Assembly: GCF_012911935.1 (NCBI RefSeq)
Contig: NZ_JAAXLA010000048.1
Span: 1-51,304, forward strand
Length of the DNA stretch: 51,304 bases
Direction: 5' to 3'
DNA from: Pseudonocardia acidicola
GTDB lineage: Bacteria; Actinomycetota; Actinomycetes; Mycobacteriales; Pseudonocardiaceae
Part shown: positions 16,260 to 24,912 of the stretch, in pieces
Layout: each line of letters starts with the position of its first letter
Position numbering within the stretch: position 1 is the first letter of the stretch
Program-made: the position numbers and the translations under genes
The notes under the pieces: generated by a model
What the model was told of the DNA's origin: nothing
Seen by the model: only the letters and a program-made list of their open reading frames with translations
Databases searched by the model: none

Positions 16260-17387
16260 GTGCCGCCCCGCGTTTTCTCACTTCACCGGTCCGGCCGGCG
16301 GCATCGAAGCGGCGCATCGCTGCTCTCCCCGCAGTCGTCCATCGGGCGCCGGAGCCGGCGCTTCCGACAGGCCCGGCTGGTCGGGGGGCTCGTCGTCCTG
16401 GCTGCGCTGGTCGCGACCCTCGGACTGACTCCGGCACATCGGCTGCTCCTCGGCAACAGCTCGACTGCGGCGCCGGCCTGGGCGACCGCCCCGGCCGCCC
16501 CGCCGCAGCACGCAACGGCGTCCGGGGCGTTCCTCGGCTCCGACGCCACGGGTATCCAACTCATGCCCCAGTTCGACGCCTGGCGCGGCGGCCGGGTGTC
16601 CGCCGTCGGGCACACCTATCTGCCCGGTGGGTCCTGGTCGGACATCGAGGGACCGAGTTGGCTGGTGCAGCCGTGGGCGGCATGGCGCACCGCTGATCCG
16701 AACCGACTGCTCGTGCTCAACGTGCCGATGTCCGACGCGAACGAGGCCGGGCTGACCGACGCCCAGGTCGCCGATCGACTCCGGCGCGGCGCGGCCGGCG
16801 AGTTCGACCAGCACTACCAGGTGCTCGCGCAGCGTCTGGTCGCCGCCGGAGCGGGTGACACGGTGATCGTGCTCGGCTGGGAGATGAACGGCGACACGTA
16901 CTCCGGACGGTGCGGTCCCGACCCGCAGGCCTGGCAGAGCTACTGGCAGCGGATCGTCACCACGATGCGTCAGGTTCCGGGTGCGGCGTTCCGGTTCGAC
17001 TTCGCGCCGAGCCGGGGCGAGGACGCCGTCGCATGGCCGCAGTGCTACCCGGGCGACCGGTACGTGGACATCATCGGCATGGACACCTACGACCAGGATC
17101 CCGGCACGACATTCCAGGACTACATCGATCAGCCCTACGGCCTGAAGTTCCAGGTGGAGTTCGCCGCCGCTCACGGCAAGCCGGTGTCCTACCCGGAGTG
17201 GGGGCTGTTCCGCCGGGGCGACGACCCGGCCTTCATCCAGGGCATGCACGACTGGATCGCCACCCACGACGTCGTGTACGAGACGGTCACCGACTACTGC
17301 CCGCACGGCGTGTGGCAGTGCGGTGCGCAGAACCCGAAGTCCGCGGCGCTCTATCAGAAGCTGTTCGGCCCGGGATCGACAGCGTGA
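16260..17387 (+). CDS. Secreted or membrane-anchored GH26-like glycoside hydrolase
   Basis: About 375 residues from GTG 16260 (leaderless promoter). A basic N-terminal region precedes one hydrophobic segment (about 37-58), then a low-complexity Ala/Pro linker and a TIM-barrel domain. VLGWEMNGDTYSG carries the probable acid/base Glu and SYPEWGLFRRGDD the probable nucleophile Glu, in the order and context of GH26 (beta-mannanase-like) enzymes. IDIIGMDTYDQD-type strands between them support the fold. The likely substrate is a beta-linked extracellular polysaccharide, possibly the product of the adjacent exopolysaccharide operon. The last 101 bases overlap the 3' end of the convergent glycosyltransferase gene. 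An in-frame start at 16113 is possible but adds a non-conserved leader. Confidence 0.83.
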   Translation: MPPRVFSLHRSGRRHRSGASLLSPQSSIGRRSRRFRQARLVGGLVVLAALVATLGLTPAHRLLLGNSSTAAPAWATAPAAPPQHATASGAFLGSDATGIQLMPQFDAWRGGRVSAVGHTYLPGGSWSDIEGPSWLVQPWAAWRTADPNRLLVLNVPMSDANEAGLTDAQVADRLRRGAAGEFDQHYQVLAQRLVAAGAGDTVIVLGWEMNGDTYSGRCGPDPQAWQSYWQRIVTTMRQVPGAAFRFDFAPSRGEDAVAWPQCYPGDRYVDIIGMDTYDQDPGTTFQDYIDQPYGLKFQVEFAAAHGKPVSYPEWGLFRRGDDPAFIQGMHDWIATHDVVYETVTDYCPHGVWQCGAQNPKSAALYQKLFGPGSTA

Positions 17388-18468
17388 GCGTGGCGAGCTC
17401 GTCGAGGGTGCGCCGCTCGTCGAAGATCGCGGCCCGCTCCCGGGACCGGGCACCCTCGGCGAGGGCCCGGTCCGGATCGTCCAGCCGCGCGGCCACGGCC
17501 GCGGCGAGCGCACCGGCGTGATCCGGCGGCACCAGCGCCCCGGTGCCGGGGCTGACGATCTCGGCCAGGCCGGGGATGTCCGACGCCACCAGCGACCGGC
17601 CACTGGCCAGCGCCTCCAACGCGGTGAGCGACAACCCCTCCCACCGCGAGGGCAGTACCACGACGTCGGCCGCCGCGTAGACCGGCCGCACGTCGGTTAC
17701 CGCCGGGCGCCATCGCACACCGGGCGCCGTGCTCATCCGCCGTCCGGCTTCGGGGCCGGCGTCGTGATCGCCGACGACGAGCAGCTCCGCCCGGGGGGTG
17801 CGCTCGCGCACGGCAGGCCAGGCGTCGAGCAGCACGTCCTGACCTTTCTGCCGGGTCACCCGGCCTAGGCACACGGCGAGCGGCACGTCCGGCGCGACGC
17901 CCAGCGATGCCCGCGCAGCGGCCCGCTCCTGCTCGCCGGCCGGTGCGAAGTGCGCAAGGTCGACACCGTTGTGCACGACGGCCCAGCGCCCGCGGATCCC
18001 GGCCGCGCGCCCCTGCGCCTGCTCCCCCGGCCCCACGCAGACCAGCGACGCGGCCCAGCGCGCGGCGACCCTCTCCCAGGCCATGGCCGCGCGCGCCGTC
18101 GGGCCGGTCGCGGCCAGCCAGGACCAGCCGTGCGGCTGGAACAGCGTCGGCCGCCGCCCACGGATCGCCAACCGGCCGGCCAGCCCCGCCTTCGCGGAGT
18201 GCAGGTGCACGACGTCCGGATCGTGCCGGCGGACGATCCGCGCCAGTCGCAGCGCCTCCCCGGCGGTGGCGGGGCCGGGGCTGCGGGCGGCGGGCCAGTG
18301 GACCGGCGGACGGCCGAGTCCCGTGAGGTCGCCGGCGAGCCGGCCGCCGGGCGGGCACGCCACCGTCACCGACCAGCCCCGCGCCAGTTGGTCGGCGACC
18401 GCTGCCAGCACGTAGCGGTGGACCCCGGCGTCGGTGGGTTGCGCGACGTGCAGGACGCGCAGGGTCAT
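17287..18468 (-). CDS. GT4-type glycosyltransferase, last gene of the exopolysaccharide operon
   Basis: 393 residues with a GT-B fold: an N-terminal acceptor domain starting MTLRVLHVAQPTDAGVHRYV, DPDVVHLHSAKAGLAGRLA, and a donor domain with SRWEGLSLTALEALASG, where the EX7E pair contacts the nucleotide sugar. It should add one sugar to the lipid-linked repeat unit at the cytoplasmic face. ATG 18468 overlaps the upstream stop (ATGA). The final 33 or so residues are a basic, low-complexity tail encoded opposite the GH26-like gene. They lie beyond the normal end of the family fold, suggesting that an original stop was lost. Confidence 0.87.
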   Translation of the reverse strand: MTLRVLHVAQPTDAGVHRYVLAAVADQLARGWSVTVACPPGGRLAGDLTGLGRPPVHWPAARSPGPATAGEALRLARIVRRHDPDVVHLHSAKAGLAGRLAIRGRRPTLFQPHGWSWLAATGPTARAAMAWERVAARWAASLVCVGPGEQAQGRAAGIRGRWAVVHNGVDLAHFAPAGEQERAAARASLGVAPDVPLAVCLGRVTRQKGQDVLLDAWPAVRERTPRAELLVVGDHDAGPEAGRRMSTAPGVRWRPAVTDVRPVYAAADVVVLPSRWEGLSLTALEALASGRSLVASDIPGLAEIVSPGTGALVPPDHAGALAAAVAARLDDPDRALAEGARSRERAAIFDERRTLDELATLTLSIPGRTASDRAPRTSGSAHRTATRRAGSSR

Positions 18469-19673
18469 CGCCGCGTCCTCGCCCGGGTGCGCAGAGCGCG
18501 CGCGCCGGCGGCCGGCCCCTCCTGGCGGGCGCACTGCAACGCGTCGGCCAGCGTGTCGCGCAGCTCGGGGTGGCGGTCGGCGAGCCACCGGCCGGTGGTC
18601 GCGCGCGCACCGACCAGGCCGGCGTAGGCGACGGCGACGGGGCCGCCACGCCGCGCGAGGAGTACCCGATGCTGCTCGACGCGCATCGGCCGCCACCGCA
18701 GCTTGTAGTCCTCCTCGCCACGCAGCAGGCTCAGCCGGTCCTTCCCCAGCTCGGCGGTGAGCGCGAGGTTGTGCCGCACCATCAACGTGGCCGTGTCGAC
18801 GCGCTCGCGCAGGGCCGGGTCGACACCGGTCAGGTAACCCCCCACCGAGTCGCCGTCGATGAGCAGCAGCTCCGCGGCCAGCACCGTGCCGTCGATCCGG
18901 TACTGCTCCAGCCGCGCGTTGCCGGTGGCCGCCAGTGCGGTCGCGGCCTGCCGCAACAGCCGGGCGAAACGGGGGGTGAGGTGTTCGGGGTTGCCGCCGC
19001 GGCCGCGCCACTGCCGTTCGTGCAGCGCCAGCAGGGTGGTGACGCCGTCGGCGATCTCGGCCGGGGCCGCGGTCCGCACCGCGACGCCGGCCTGGTCGAT
19101 CGTTCGCAGCTTGCGCCGGATCGTGCCGCGTGTGCGCGTCGGCAGCTGCGGCAACAGCTCGTCGAGGGGGCGCCCGGGGAGCTCGAGGCAGACCGAGGAC
19201 GGGCTCGACCAGCGCCGGCCCGGCCACGCCGCCTCGACCTGTGCCGCGATCCCGCCCGCACGCACCTCGGGCAGATCCAGCACGTCCCACCCGGGCTCGG
19301 CGGCGAGCGCCGCGGACAACCGGCCCAGCGCCGGAGCCTGCAGGTCGCCTGCCTGGACCAGGAACTCGCTGACGTCGGACACTCCACGCCCCACCGGCGT
19401 GAGTACTCGGACGCCGTGGCGACGCTCCAGCATCACCGCGGCCCCGGCGACCAGCTGCCCGGAGCGCCGGACGGTCAGCACCCGGAGGTCGTCGCGGCCG
19501 TAGGCCGCCCACCAGGCCGTCAGCCAACCGGCGCGCTGGAACGCGGTCGCGCCGGGGCAGCGGTTGTGCAGCGCGTCCCACTCCTGCGCGAGGTCCGCGA
19601 ACCCGGCCACGTCGCGCACCCACCGCGTGGCCCACACGCCCGTGTCGGCGATCGTCCGCACCGCGCCGGTCAT
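18465..19673 (-). CDS. GNAT-fold acyltransferase of the FemAB/CelD (PF13480) type
   Basis: 402 residues with the double-GNAT arrangement of CelD/BcsL/FemAB proteins. An N-terminal half contains WDALHNRCPGATAFQRAGWL and the C-terminal half contains TRGTIRRKLRTIDQAG and GDSVGGYLTGVDPALRE, ending in LSLLRGEEDYKLRWRP, a hallmark of this family. Members acylate or aminoacylate polysaccharides and cell-wall precursors from acyl-CoA or aminoacyl-tRNA. Here it is coupled by ATGA overlaps on both sides within the exopolysaccharide operon. It probably decorates the repeat unit or an amino-sugar; the donor is unknown. A second, divergent member is encoded at 21257-22366. Confidence 0.84.
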   Translation of the reverse strand: MTGAVRTIADTGVWATRWVRDVAGFADLAQEWDALHNRCPGATAFQRAGWLTAWWAAYGRDDLRVLTVRRSGQLVAGAAVMLERRHGVRVLTPVGRGVSDVSEFLVQAGDLQAPALGRLSAALAAEPGWDVLDLPEVRAGGIAAQVEAAWPGRRWSSPSSVCLELPGRPLDELLPQLPTRTRGTIRRKLRTIDQAGVAVRTAAPAEIADGVTTLLALHERQWRGRGGNPEHLTPRFARLLRQAATALAATGNARLEQYRIDGTVLAAELLLIDGDSVGGYLTGVDPALRERVDTATLMVRHNLALTAELGKDRLSLLRGEEDYKLRWRPMRVEQHRVLLARRGGPVAVAYAGLVGARATTGRWLADRHPELRDTLADALQCARQEGPAAGARALRTRARTRR

Positions 19674-20353
19674 CGGCCGGCCCCGCCTGGCAAGACCACC
19701 GGGATCCGCGGCCGCGCTTCGGCCGGCAGCGGGGCGGGTGGCCCCAGGATGAGCAATCCGCCGAGCAGCAGCCCCGCCCCGGCACCGGCGAGCGCGAGCA
19801 GCGACGGCGTCGGTGACGAGGGGGTCACCGGAACCGTCGCCGAGCTGAAGACGCTGAGCCGGACCGCGGTCGCGGCGCTCTGCCGATTCCCGTGGTCGAT
19901 CAGGGCGCCGGTGACCGCCGTGGCGATGGCGGCGGTCCGCTGTGCGTCGCGGCCACTGACCGAGATCTCGATCATCGGTGCGTCCCGGGACGCCGTCGCC
20001 ACGACCTCACCCGCGAGCGCCGCCGGTGCGCTCCCCGTGCTCGCCGTCGCGGCGGCGAGCACGTCCGGTGTCGCGGCGATCCGGCTGTAGGCCTGCGCGT
20101 AACCGGTCTCCCGGGAGAGCCCGAGATCGCTGGTCGCCGTCACGACCACGAACGCGTTCGCGGTGTAGGTCGGCTCGGCGACCATCCCGTAGGTGGCGCC
20201 GAGAGCCGCTCCGGTGCCCACCAGCGCGCCGAGCACGATGACGCCGCGCAGCAGGCGGCCGCGCCCGGCATCGAGCAGACGCCGGTCGAGCCTCCCGGCC
20301 GGCAGCCATCGGCGGCTCCCGGTACGCATCACTCCCCCATCGGCCGTGGTCAT
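19670..20353 (-). CDS. Wzz/YveK-like polysaccharide co-polymerase, no kinase domain
   Basis: 227 residues with two membrane helices (about 37-58 and 185-205) flanking an extracytoplasmic domain that starts at the conserved PTYTANAFVVVTATS. This is the layout of Wzz/YveK chain-length regulators. The C-terminal tail is short and Pro-rich and lacks Walker motifs or a tyrosine cluster, so it is not a BY-kinase fusion. It probably sets chain length or gates export together with the Wzy domain encoded upstream. A second such protein is encoded at 22363-23058. The start at 20353 overlaps the preceding stop (ATGA). Confidence 0.82.
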   Translation of the reverse strand: MTTADGGVMRTGSRRWLPAGRLDRRLLDAGRGRLLRGVIVLGALVGTGAALGATYGMVAEPTYTANAFVVVTATSDLGLSRETGYAQAYSRIAATPDVLAAATASTGSAPAALAGEVVATASRDAPMIEISVSGRDAQRTAAIATAVTGALIDHGNRQSAATAVRLSVFSSATVPVTPSSPTPSLLALAGAGAGLLLGGLLILGPPAPLPAEARPRIPVVLPGGAGR

Positions 20354-21255
20354 CGCTGCTCCCGTCCTGCCCGCACGACGGATCCGACGGCCGACGCGAC
20401 GAGGTCCCTGGCGATCCAGCCGACCATCCGTGGCTGTTTGCGCAGATGCGCCACCGCGTACGGCAGGTAGGCCTTGCCATAGGGCAGGTAGAGGCGCACG
20501 TCCAGGCCCTGCCGCTGCGCGTCGCGGCGGCTGTGCCGTATCGGCATGCCATAGAGCAGTTCGACACCGCAGGGTGTACCGGCCGCACGCAACCGCCGCA
20601 CCGCCTCGGTCATGAGCTCGACGTCGTGCGTGGCGACCGCGACGTGCCGGGCGCGTCCGGCCAGCGCGTCGATCACCCGGAGGTAGCCGAGCCGGAGATC
20701 ACCCTCGTCGCCGCCCGGATCGGGCCACTGCCCCTTGACCACCCGGACCGGCAGGCCGAGCTCGCACGCTCGGTGCGCGTCGCCGACGGCGCGCCGCCAG
20801 CGGGCCGCGACGGTGTAGCCCACCTCGACGTCCGGGCGCGTCGCCCGGGCCTGCCCGGCCATCGCGAGAGTGCGGTCTGCTGATCCGGGATCGAGCGAGT
20901 CGAGGTGCACCCGGCAGCCCGCCGCACCGGCGCGCGAGACGCACTCGTCGAACAGCTCCGGGGAGAAGCCGAGGCCGGGCAGCTTGATCGAGATGTAGTC
21001 ACCCGGCCGGACGGTCGCGACGTCGAAGGCCATCCGGTACTCGGATGCGACCGTCCCGGGGGTGTCGGCGGGACCGTCCCAGAACCCGAACGTGGCGCTG
21101 ACACCGCTCGTCGCGAGTTCGTCGGCGACGCGCACCGCGTCGGCCAGGCCCTCACCGGCGATGTAGCGCCGGGCGATCCGGGTGCGGACCGAGACGAGGC
21201 CGGCCCGCCCGCGTGCGCGCAACGACGCCGCGGTGTCCACTGTGTGCCGGCCCAT
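20350..21255 (-). CDS. Proline-dehydrogenase-family flavoprotein with altered substrate-binding motif
   Basis: 301 residues, about the length of monofunctional bacterial proline dehydrogenase (PRODH). Family landmarks in order are YISIKLPGLGF (barrel Lys), VRVVKGQW (FAD contact region), VATHDVELM, GVELLYGMP and RLYLPYGKAYLPYAVAHL. In true PRODH the last block continues to two adjacent arginines that bind the proline carboxylate (Arg555-Arg556 in E. coli PutA, YLVRRLL). Here the same positions read Ala-His (YAVAHLRKQP). The fold and flavin sites look intact, but proline is unlikely to be the substrate. It sits in the middle of the exopolysaccharide operon, one base after the stop of the GNAT gene. 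An oxidation step on a sugar-linked amine or imino acid is possible (inference). Confidence 0.82.
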   Translation of the reverse strand: MGRHTVDTAASLRARGRAGLVSVRTRIARRYIAGEGLADAVRVADELATSGVSATFGFWDGPADTPGTVASEYRMAFDVATVRPGDYISIKLPGLGFSPELFDECVSRAGAAGCRVHLDSLDPGSADRTLAMAGQARATRPDVEVGYTVAARWRRAVGDAHRACELGLPVRVVKGQWPDPGGDEGDLRLGYLRVIDALAGRARHVAVATHDVELMTEAVRRLRAAGTPCGVELLYGMPIRHSRRDAQRQGLDVRLYLPYGKAYLPYAVAHLRKQPRMVGWIARDLVASAVGSVVRAGREQR

Positions 21256-21256
21256 C

Positions 21257-22366
21257 TCAGCCCGCCCTGGACACGGCGGCCACGGCGCTGCGGCGGGCTC
21301 GGCTGAACGCCAGCAGGTCCTTCGCCAGCACCGGCGCACTGCCCACCGCGTACGGGTACGCCGCGATGCCGACACACGCCCGCGTCTGGGTCGTCCACAG
21401 CGCGGTCCAGGCCTCCGACCGGCCCAGGAACTCGACGTGTGAGAGTCCGCGCTGCGCGGCGGCCCGCACCACCTCGAGCATGAGCAGGTTCCCCGGTGAG
21501 CACCGGGCCACCTCCTCGTCGTAGCCGATCTTCAGCAGCCACAACCGGTTCGCCGCCTCGGCGGCCAGCTGCATGGCCACCGGACGCCCGTCCAGCCGCA
21601 GGAACGCCATCCGCAGCGACCCGTCCTGCGCGGCCAGCGCCGTCCAGTGCCGGAAGAACTCCCGCTGACGGTGATCGGCGGCCAGCGCGGTGCCCGCCCG
21701 ACTCTTCCAGCCCGCGGCCTCGACCGCGACGGCGTCGGCCAGCAGCGCGTCGACCTGGTCGAGACCCGGCGCGGTCAGATCGACGGTGACGGTGCCGAGC
21801 GCTTCCGCGCGTCGACGGGCCCGCCGCAGGTCCGAGCGGCGCCCGGAGTTGAACCTGCCCTCCGGCTCGAGCCAGGTCTCGTCGAGCCGGATGGCCGGGT
21901 ACGGATTGGTGTCGCGCCGAACGACCACGCCGCGGCGGGCGTAGGCCCGAGTCAACTCGTCCGCGGTAGGCGAGGACGCGAGCAGCCGGCGCAGCTTGAC
22001 CGGCAGCCGCAGCTCCGCGATGGCGTCGCACAGCGCCGCGAGTGCCGCGCGGTCCCGGTACAGCACGTCGATGGGCTCGCCGAACGCGGTGAGCGCCAGC
22101 TCGGTGGGCCGTCTGCTGACCCGGCGCAGGGACGCGATGGCGTCGGGATCGCGGCGGTCACCGAGCACGATGTTGAGCACCTGCGCGCCGTCGCCCTCCG
22201 CCGCGTCGGCCGCCGTGGCCCAGGCCAGCGACTGCATCGGTGTCGGGTGGGCGGCGGCCAGAGCGTCCCAGGAGCCGGCCAGTTCCTCGAGCCCGAGCAC
22301 GATGCTCAGGTCGCGGGCGCGGAGCCGGCGGGTGAGGGCCGACGGCCAGCGTTCGGGGCCGGTCAC
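21257..22366 (-). CDS. GNAT-fold acyltransferase of the FemAB/CelD type (second copy)
   Basis: 369 residues from GTG 22366 (GTGA overlap with the upstream gene). The double-GNAT layout is visible from GSWDALAAAHPTPMQSLAW near the N-terminus to RRSDLRRARRRAEALG, GWKSRAGTALAADHRQREFF and LWLLKIGYDEEVARCSPGNLL, ending in SHVEFLGRSEAWTALWTTQ. The GWK and the GYD..a..SPG..L segments are diagnostic for the CelD/PF13480 family. It is only distantly similar to the protein at 18465-19673, so the two probably modify different positions or use different donors. The next gene starts one base after its stop. Confidence 0.84.
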   Translation of the reverse strand: MTGPERWPSALTRRLRARDLSIVLGLEELAGSWDALAAAHPTPMQSLAWATAADAAEGDGAQVLNIVLGDRRDPDAIASLRRVSRRPTELALTAFGEPIDVLYRDRAALAALCDAIAELRLPVKLRRLLASSPTADELTRAYARRGVVVRRDTNPYPAIRLDETWLEPEGRFNSGRRSDLRRARRRAEALGTVTVDLTAPGLDQVDALLADAVAVEAAGWKSRAGTALAADHRQREFFRHWTALAAQDGSLRMAFLRLDGRPVAMQLAAEAANRLWLLKIGYDEEVARCSPGNLLMLEVVRAAAQRGLSHVEFLGRSEAWTALWTTQTRACVGIAAYPYAVGSAPVLAKDLLAFSRARRSAVAAVSRAG

Positions 22367-23058
22367 TGTCCGCTCCCGTTGACTCCCACGGTGTCCGCCG
22401 ACGGACGCGGTGCCGGGCCGTACCTGCCCTCCGCCGCCAGGACACCGGCCGGCATCGCATTGCGGTGGTCAGGACCCGGCGAGCCGGCGGCGCGTCGGCG
22501 CCTGCCCGCATCCGCTGCGAGCACGAGACCGCCGACGACGATCCCGGCCGCGGCACCGACGCCGAGGGACAGCGCCAGGACAGGCGCCGACCGCGTCGCG
22601 GGCGGGTAGGCGCTGCCGAGCAGGGCCAGCCGGACCCCGGTGTCGGCCGTCCGGCTGTTGCCGTAGTCGATCAGCGCCTTCGCGACCGCGTTGGCCTCGG
22701 CCGCGGCCGCATCGGCCGTCGTGGCCGTGGCCGTGAGCTGGATCGACGGCGAGTCCGTCGCCGCGGTCCCCTGCACGCGGGTACGCAGCTGGTTCGCGTC
22801 CACCCCGGCGGCCGCTGCCGCCGGGGTGAGGATCTCCGGCTGGTTGAAGATGCGGCCGAAGACCGCGGCGTAGCTGACGTCGCGGCTGGAGGCGACGGTC
22901 GTGTCGGTGGCGGTCACGATGACCACGGCCTGCGCCGAGTAGGTCGGCGCGGTGAGCGCGTTGTAGGCCAGCCCGGCGCCGAGGCCGAGCACCACCGCGA
23001 GCAGCAACGGCCAGACGCGCCTCAGCGGCGCCGTCAGCCGAGCGCGGAGACTAACCAT
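22363..23058 (-). CDS. Wzz/YveK-like polysaccharide co-polymerase, no kinase domain (second copy)
   Basis: 231 residues with a helix at about 14-34, an extracytoplasmic domain starting APTYSAQAVVIVTATDT, and a second helix at about 165-187, followed by a Gly/Pro-rich tail without nucleotide-binding motifs. ATG 23058 is preferred because AGGAAGG lies a few bases upstream and the start overlaps the preceding stop by eight bases; an upstream in-frame start at 23103 exists. It is paralogous to the product of 19670-20353 (shared PTY-A-A-VVVTAT and ALIDYGN/ALIDHGN segments). Two chain-length proteins could form a hetero-oligomer or set two chain-length modes. Confidence 0.83.
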   Translation of the reverse strand: MVSLRARLTAPLRRVWPLLLAVVLGLGAGLAYNALTAPTYSAQAVVIVTATDTTVASSRDVSYAAVFGRIFNQPEILTPAAAAAGVDANQLRTRVQGTAATDSPSIQLTATATTADAAAAEANAVAKALIDYGNSRTADTGVRLALLGSAYPPATRSAPVLALSLGVGAAAGIVVGGLVLAADAGRRRRAAGSPGPDHRNAMPAGVLAAEGRYGPAPRPSADTVGVNGSGQ

Positions 23059-24181
23059 GACGTCCACCTTCCTGGGTCGCGGTCGCCGCGACCTGTTCCC
23101 CACCAGCGGTGCGCTCGTAGATCCGGTCGATCGTCCGCGCCACCTCGGCGATGTCGTGCCGGGTGACCGCGGACGGGGGCTCGTGCCGCCTGCCGGCTAC
23201 GAGCATGGTCTGCAGTGCGGCCCGTAGGGCCTGCGTGTCGGGCTCGATCGCGTGGGCCTGCGGGGCTGCGCTCGAGGGCAGCTCGGCGAGCGCCGGGCAC
23301 GACGCGTACGCGACGGGCAGGCCCGCGGCGAGCGCCTCGATGACGGCCAGTCCGAACGTCTCGGACTCCGACGGGGACGCGAACGCGTCCATTGCCGACA
23401 GCAGTGTCGGCACCGCTGCGGACTCGCCGGTGAATCGGACGCGCTCGGTGATGCCGAGCTGCGCGGCGAGCGCGGTGAGGGGCTCCCGCTGGGGGCCCTC
23501 GCCGACGAGCAACAGCACCGCGTCGGGTACCTCGGCCAGAGCTCGCAGCAGCAGGTCGAAATGTTTGCCCCGGTCGAGCCGGCCGACCGCCCCGACGACG
23601 GGTGTGTGCTCGGCGATGCCGTGGGCCGCCCGGACGCGGCGGCGGGCCTCGGGGTCGAACGCGAACGCGTGTGCGTCGATGCCGTTGGGCACGACCACCA
23701 GCCGGTGCTCGGGCACCCCCCATCCGGCGAGCCGGTCGGCGACAGCGCGGGACACGGCGATGGTCACGGCGCCCAGCCGCTCGGTGGCCAGGTACAGCTC
23801 GCGCACCCCGGGCCGGCCGGGGTCGCGGCCTTCCAGCAGACGTGCGCCGAGCGAGTGCTCGGTGGCGACGATGCTGCGGACACCCGCGAGCCGGGCCGCG
23901 ACCCGGCCGTACAGGCAGGCCCGGTAGAGGTGGGTGTGCACGACGTCGAACCGGCCGCGCCGGATCAGCGACGCCAGCCGCGGGAGCACTGCGAGGTCGG
24001 TGTTGCCCCGCATACCGAGGTGGTGCACCGCGACGCCGTCGGCGCGGATGGCGTCGGCGACGATGCCGGGATTCGTCAGGCAGGCGACCTCCGCCTCGAC
24101 CTCCGAGCGCGCCACCAGCATCCGCAGCTGCTGCTCGGCACCGCCCGCGGCCAGACCGGTGATGACGTGCAGGACCCTCAT
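23051..24181 (-). CDS. GT4-type glycosyltransferase
   Basis: 376 residues, GT-B fold. The N-terminal domain opens MRVLHVITGLAAGGAEQQL, the classic GT4 start, with DVVHTHLYRACLYGR. The C-terminal domain has VGRLDRGKHFDLLL and SESETFGLAVIEALAAG with the EX7E nucleotide-sugar motif. It should transfer a sugar, from UDP or GDP, onto the lipid-linked repeat unit at the inner membrane face. ATG 24181 overlaps the preceding stop (ATGA), and the stop lies inside the start region of the Wzz-like gene. The specific sugar is unknown. UDP-glucuronate is available from the UDP-glucose dehydrogenase encoded at 31806-33224. Confidence 0.89.
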   Translation of the reverse strand: MRVLHVITGLAAGGAEQQLRMLVARSEVEAEVACLTNPGIVADAIRADGVAVHHLGMRGNTDLAVLPRLASLIRRGRFDVVHTHLYRACLYGRVAARLAGVRSIVATEHSLGARLLEGRDPGRPGVRELYLATERLGAVTIAVSRAVADRLAGWGVPEHRLVVVPNGIDAHAFAFDPEARRRVRAAHGIAEHTPVVGAVGRLDRGKHFDLLLRALAEVPDAVLLLVGEGPQREPLTALAAQLGITERVRFTGESAAVPTLLSAMDAFASPSESETFGLAVIEALAAGLPVAYASCPALAELPSSAAPQAHAIEPDTQALRAALQTMLVAGRRHEPPSAVTRHDIAEVARTIDRIYERTAGGEQVAATATQEGGRHG

Positions 24182-24912
24182 CGCGCCACTGCCGGGGCCC
24201 GGCCCACGATGCGCTGCTTCACGATCTTGGCCAGCAGCCGGGCCGCCCCGTCGCGTTCGCCGACGTAGGCGCGGGGCAGGGCGTGGACCGACGTCTGCGC
24301 CGAGGGCCAGATCGCGCACCCGTACGTATAGCCGGCTTCGCGGACCAGGTCGACCTCGCGCCGGCCGACGTGGCCGTAGGGGTAGGCGAAGCCGGCGACG
24401 TCCTGGTCGAGCAGCGCGCTCAGCGTCGAGCGGCTGCGCCGGATCTCGGCTGCGGCCACCTCGACCGGTACATCGGGCAACGACACGTGGCCGAGCCCGT
24501 GCGAGGCGACCTCCATGCCCTGCGCCGCGACAGCGCGTACCTCGTCGAGGGTCATCAGCGGCCTGACCGGCCCGTGCGACTCCCAGTCGTTGGTGCCGCC
24601 GAGGCGCTCGGCCAGCACGAACACGGTCGCCGTGAAGCCGTGCCGGAGCAGGGTCGGGGCCACCTCGGTCGCGAAGTCGGTGTACCCGTCGTCGAACGTC
24701 AGGCCGATCAGGCCGCGCGTGTCACCGCGACGACGGGCCGCGACGAGCTCGCGCATGCTCACCCCGCGCAGCCCCCGCTGCTGCAACCAGTTCAGCTGCC
24801 GGCGGAACCGGCCCGGGGTGACGGTGACCAGGAAGGGGTCGGACTCGTACTCCGCGACCGAGTGATACATGAGGGTGACCGGCATCGTGCTGCCGGTGCT
24901 GGGTCTGGTCAC
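24178..24912 (-). CDS. Polysaccharide deacetylase (NodB homology domain)
   Basis: 244 residues starting at GTG 24912, with AGGAGG eight bases upstream and a GTGA overlap with the preceding gene. The NodB motifs are all present: LTFDDGYTDF (metal-binding Asp), SHGLGHVSL (HxxxxH metal ligands, here SHGLGH) and FAYPYG. There is no signal peptide or membrane helix, so the enzyme probably acts in the cytoplasm on nucleotide- or lipid-linked N-acetylated sugars, or is exported by another route. It would create free amino groups on the exopolysaccharide that the two FemAB/CelD-type transferases could then modify (inference from operon context). Confidence 0.87.
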   Translation of the reverse strand: MTRPSTGSTMPVTLMYHSVAEYESDPFLVTVTPGRFRRQLNWLQQRGLRGVSMRELVAARRRGDTRGLIGLTFDDGYTDFATEVAPTLLRHGFTATVFVLAERLGGTNDWESHGPVRPLMTLDEVRAVAAQGMEVASHGLGHVSLPDVPVEVAAAEIRRSRSTLSALLDQDVAGFAYPYGHVGRREVDLVREAGYTYGCAIWPSAQTSVHALPRAYVGERDGAARLLAKIVKQRIVGRAPAVAR

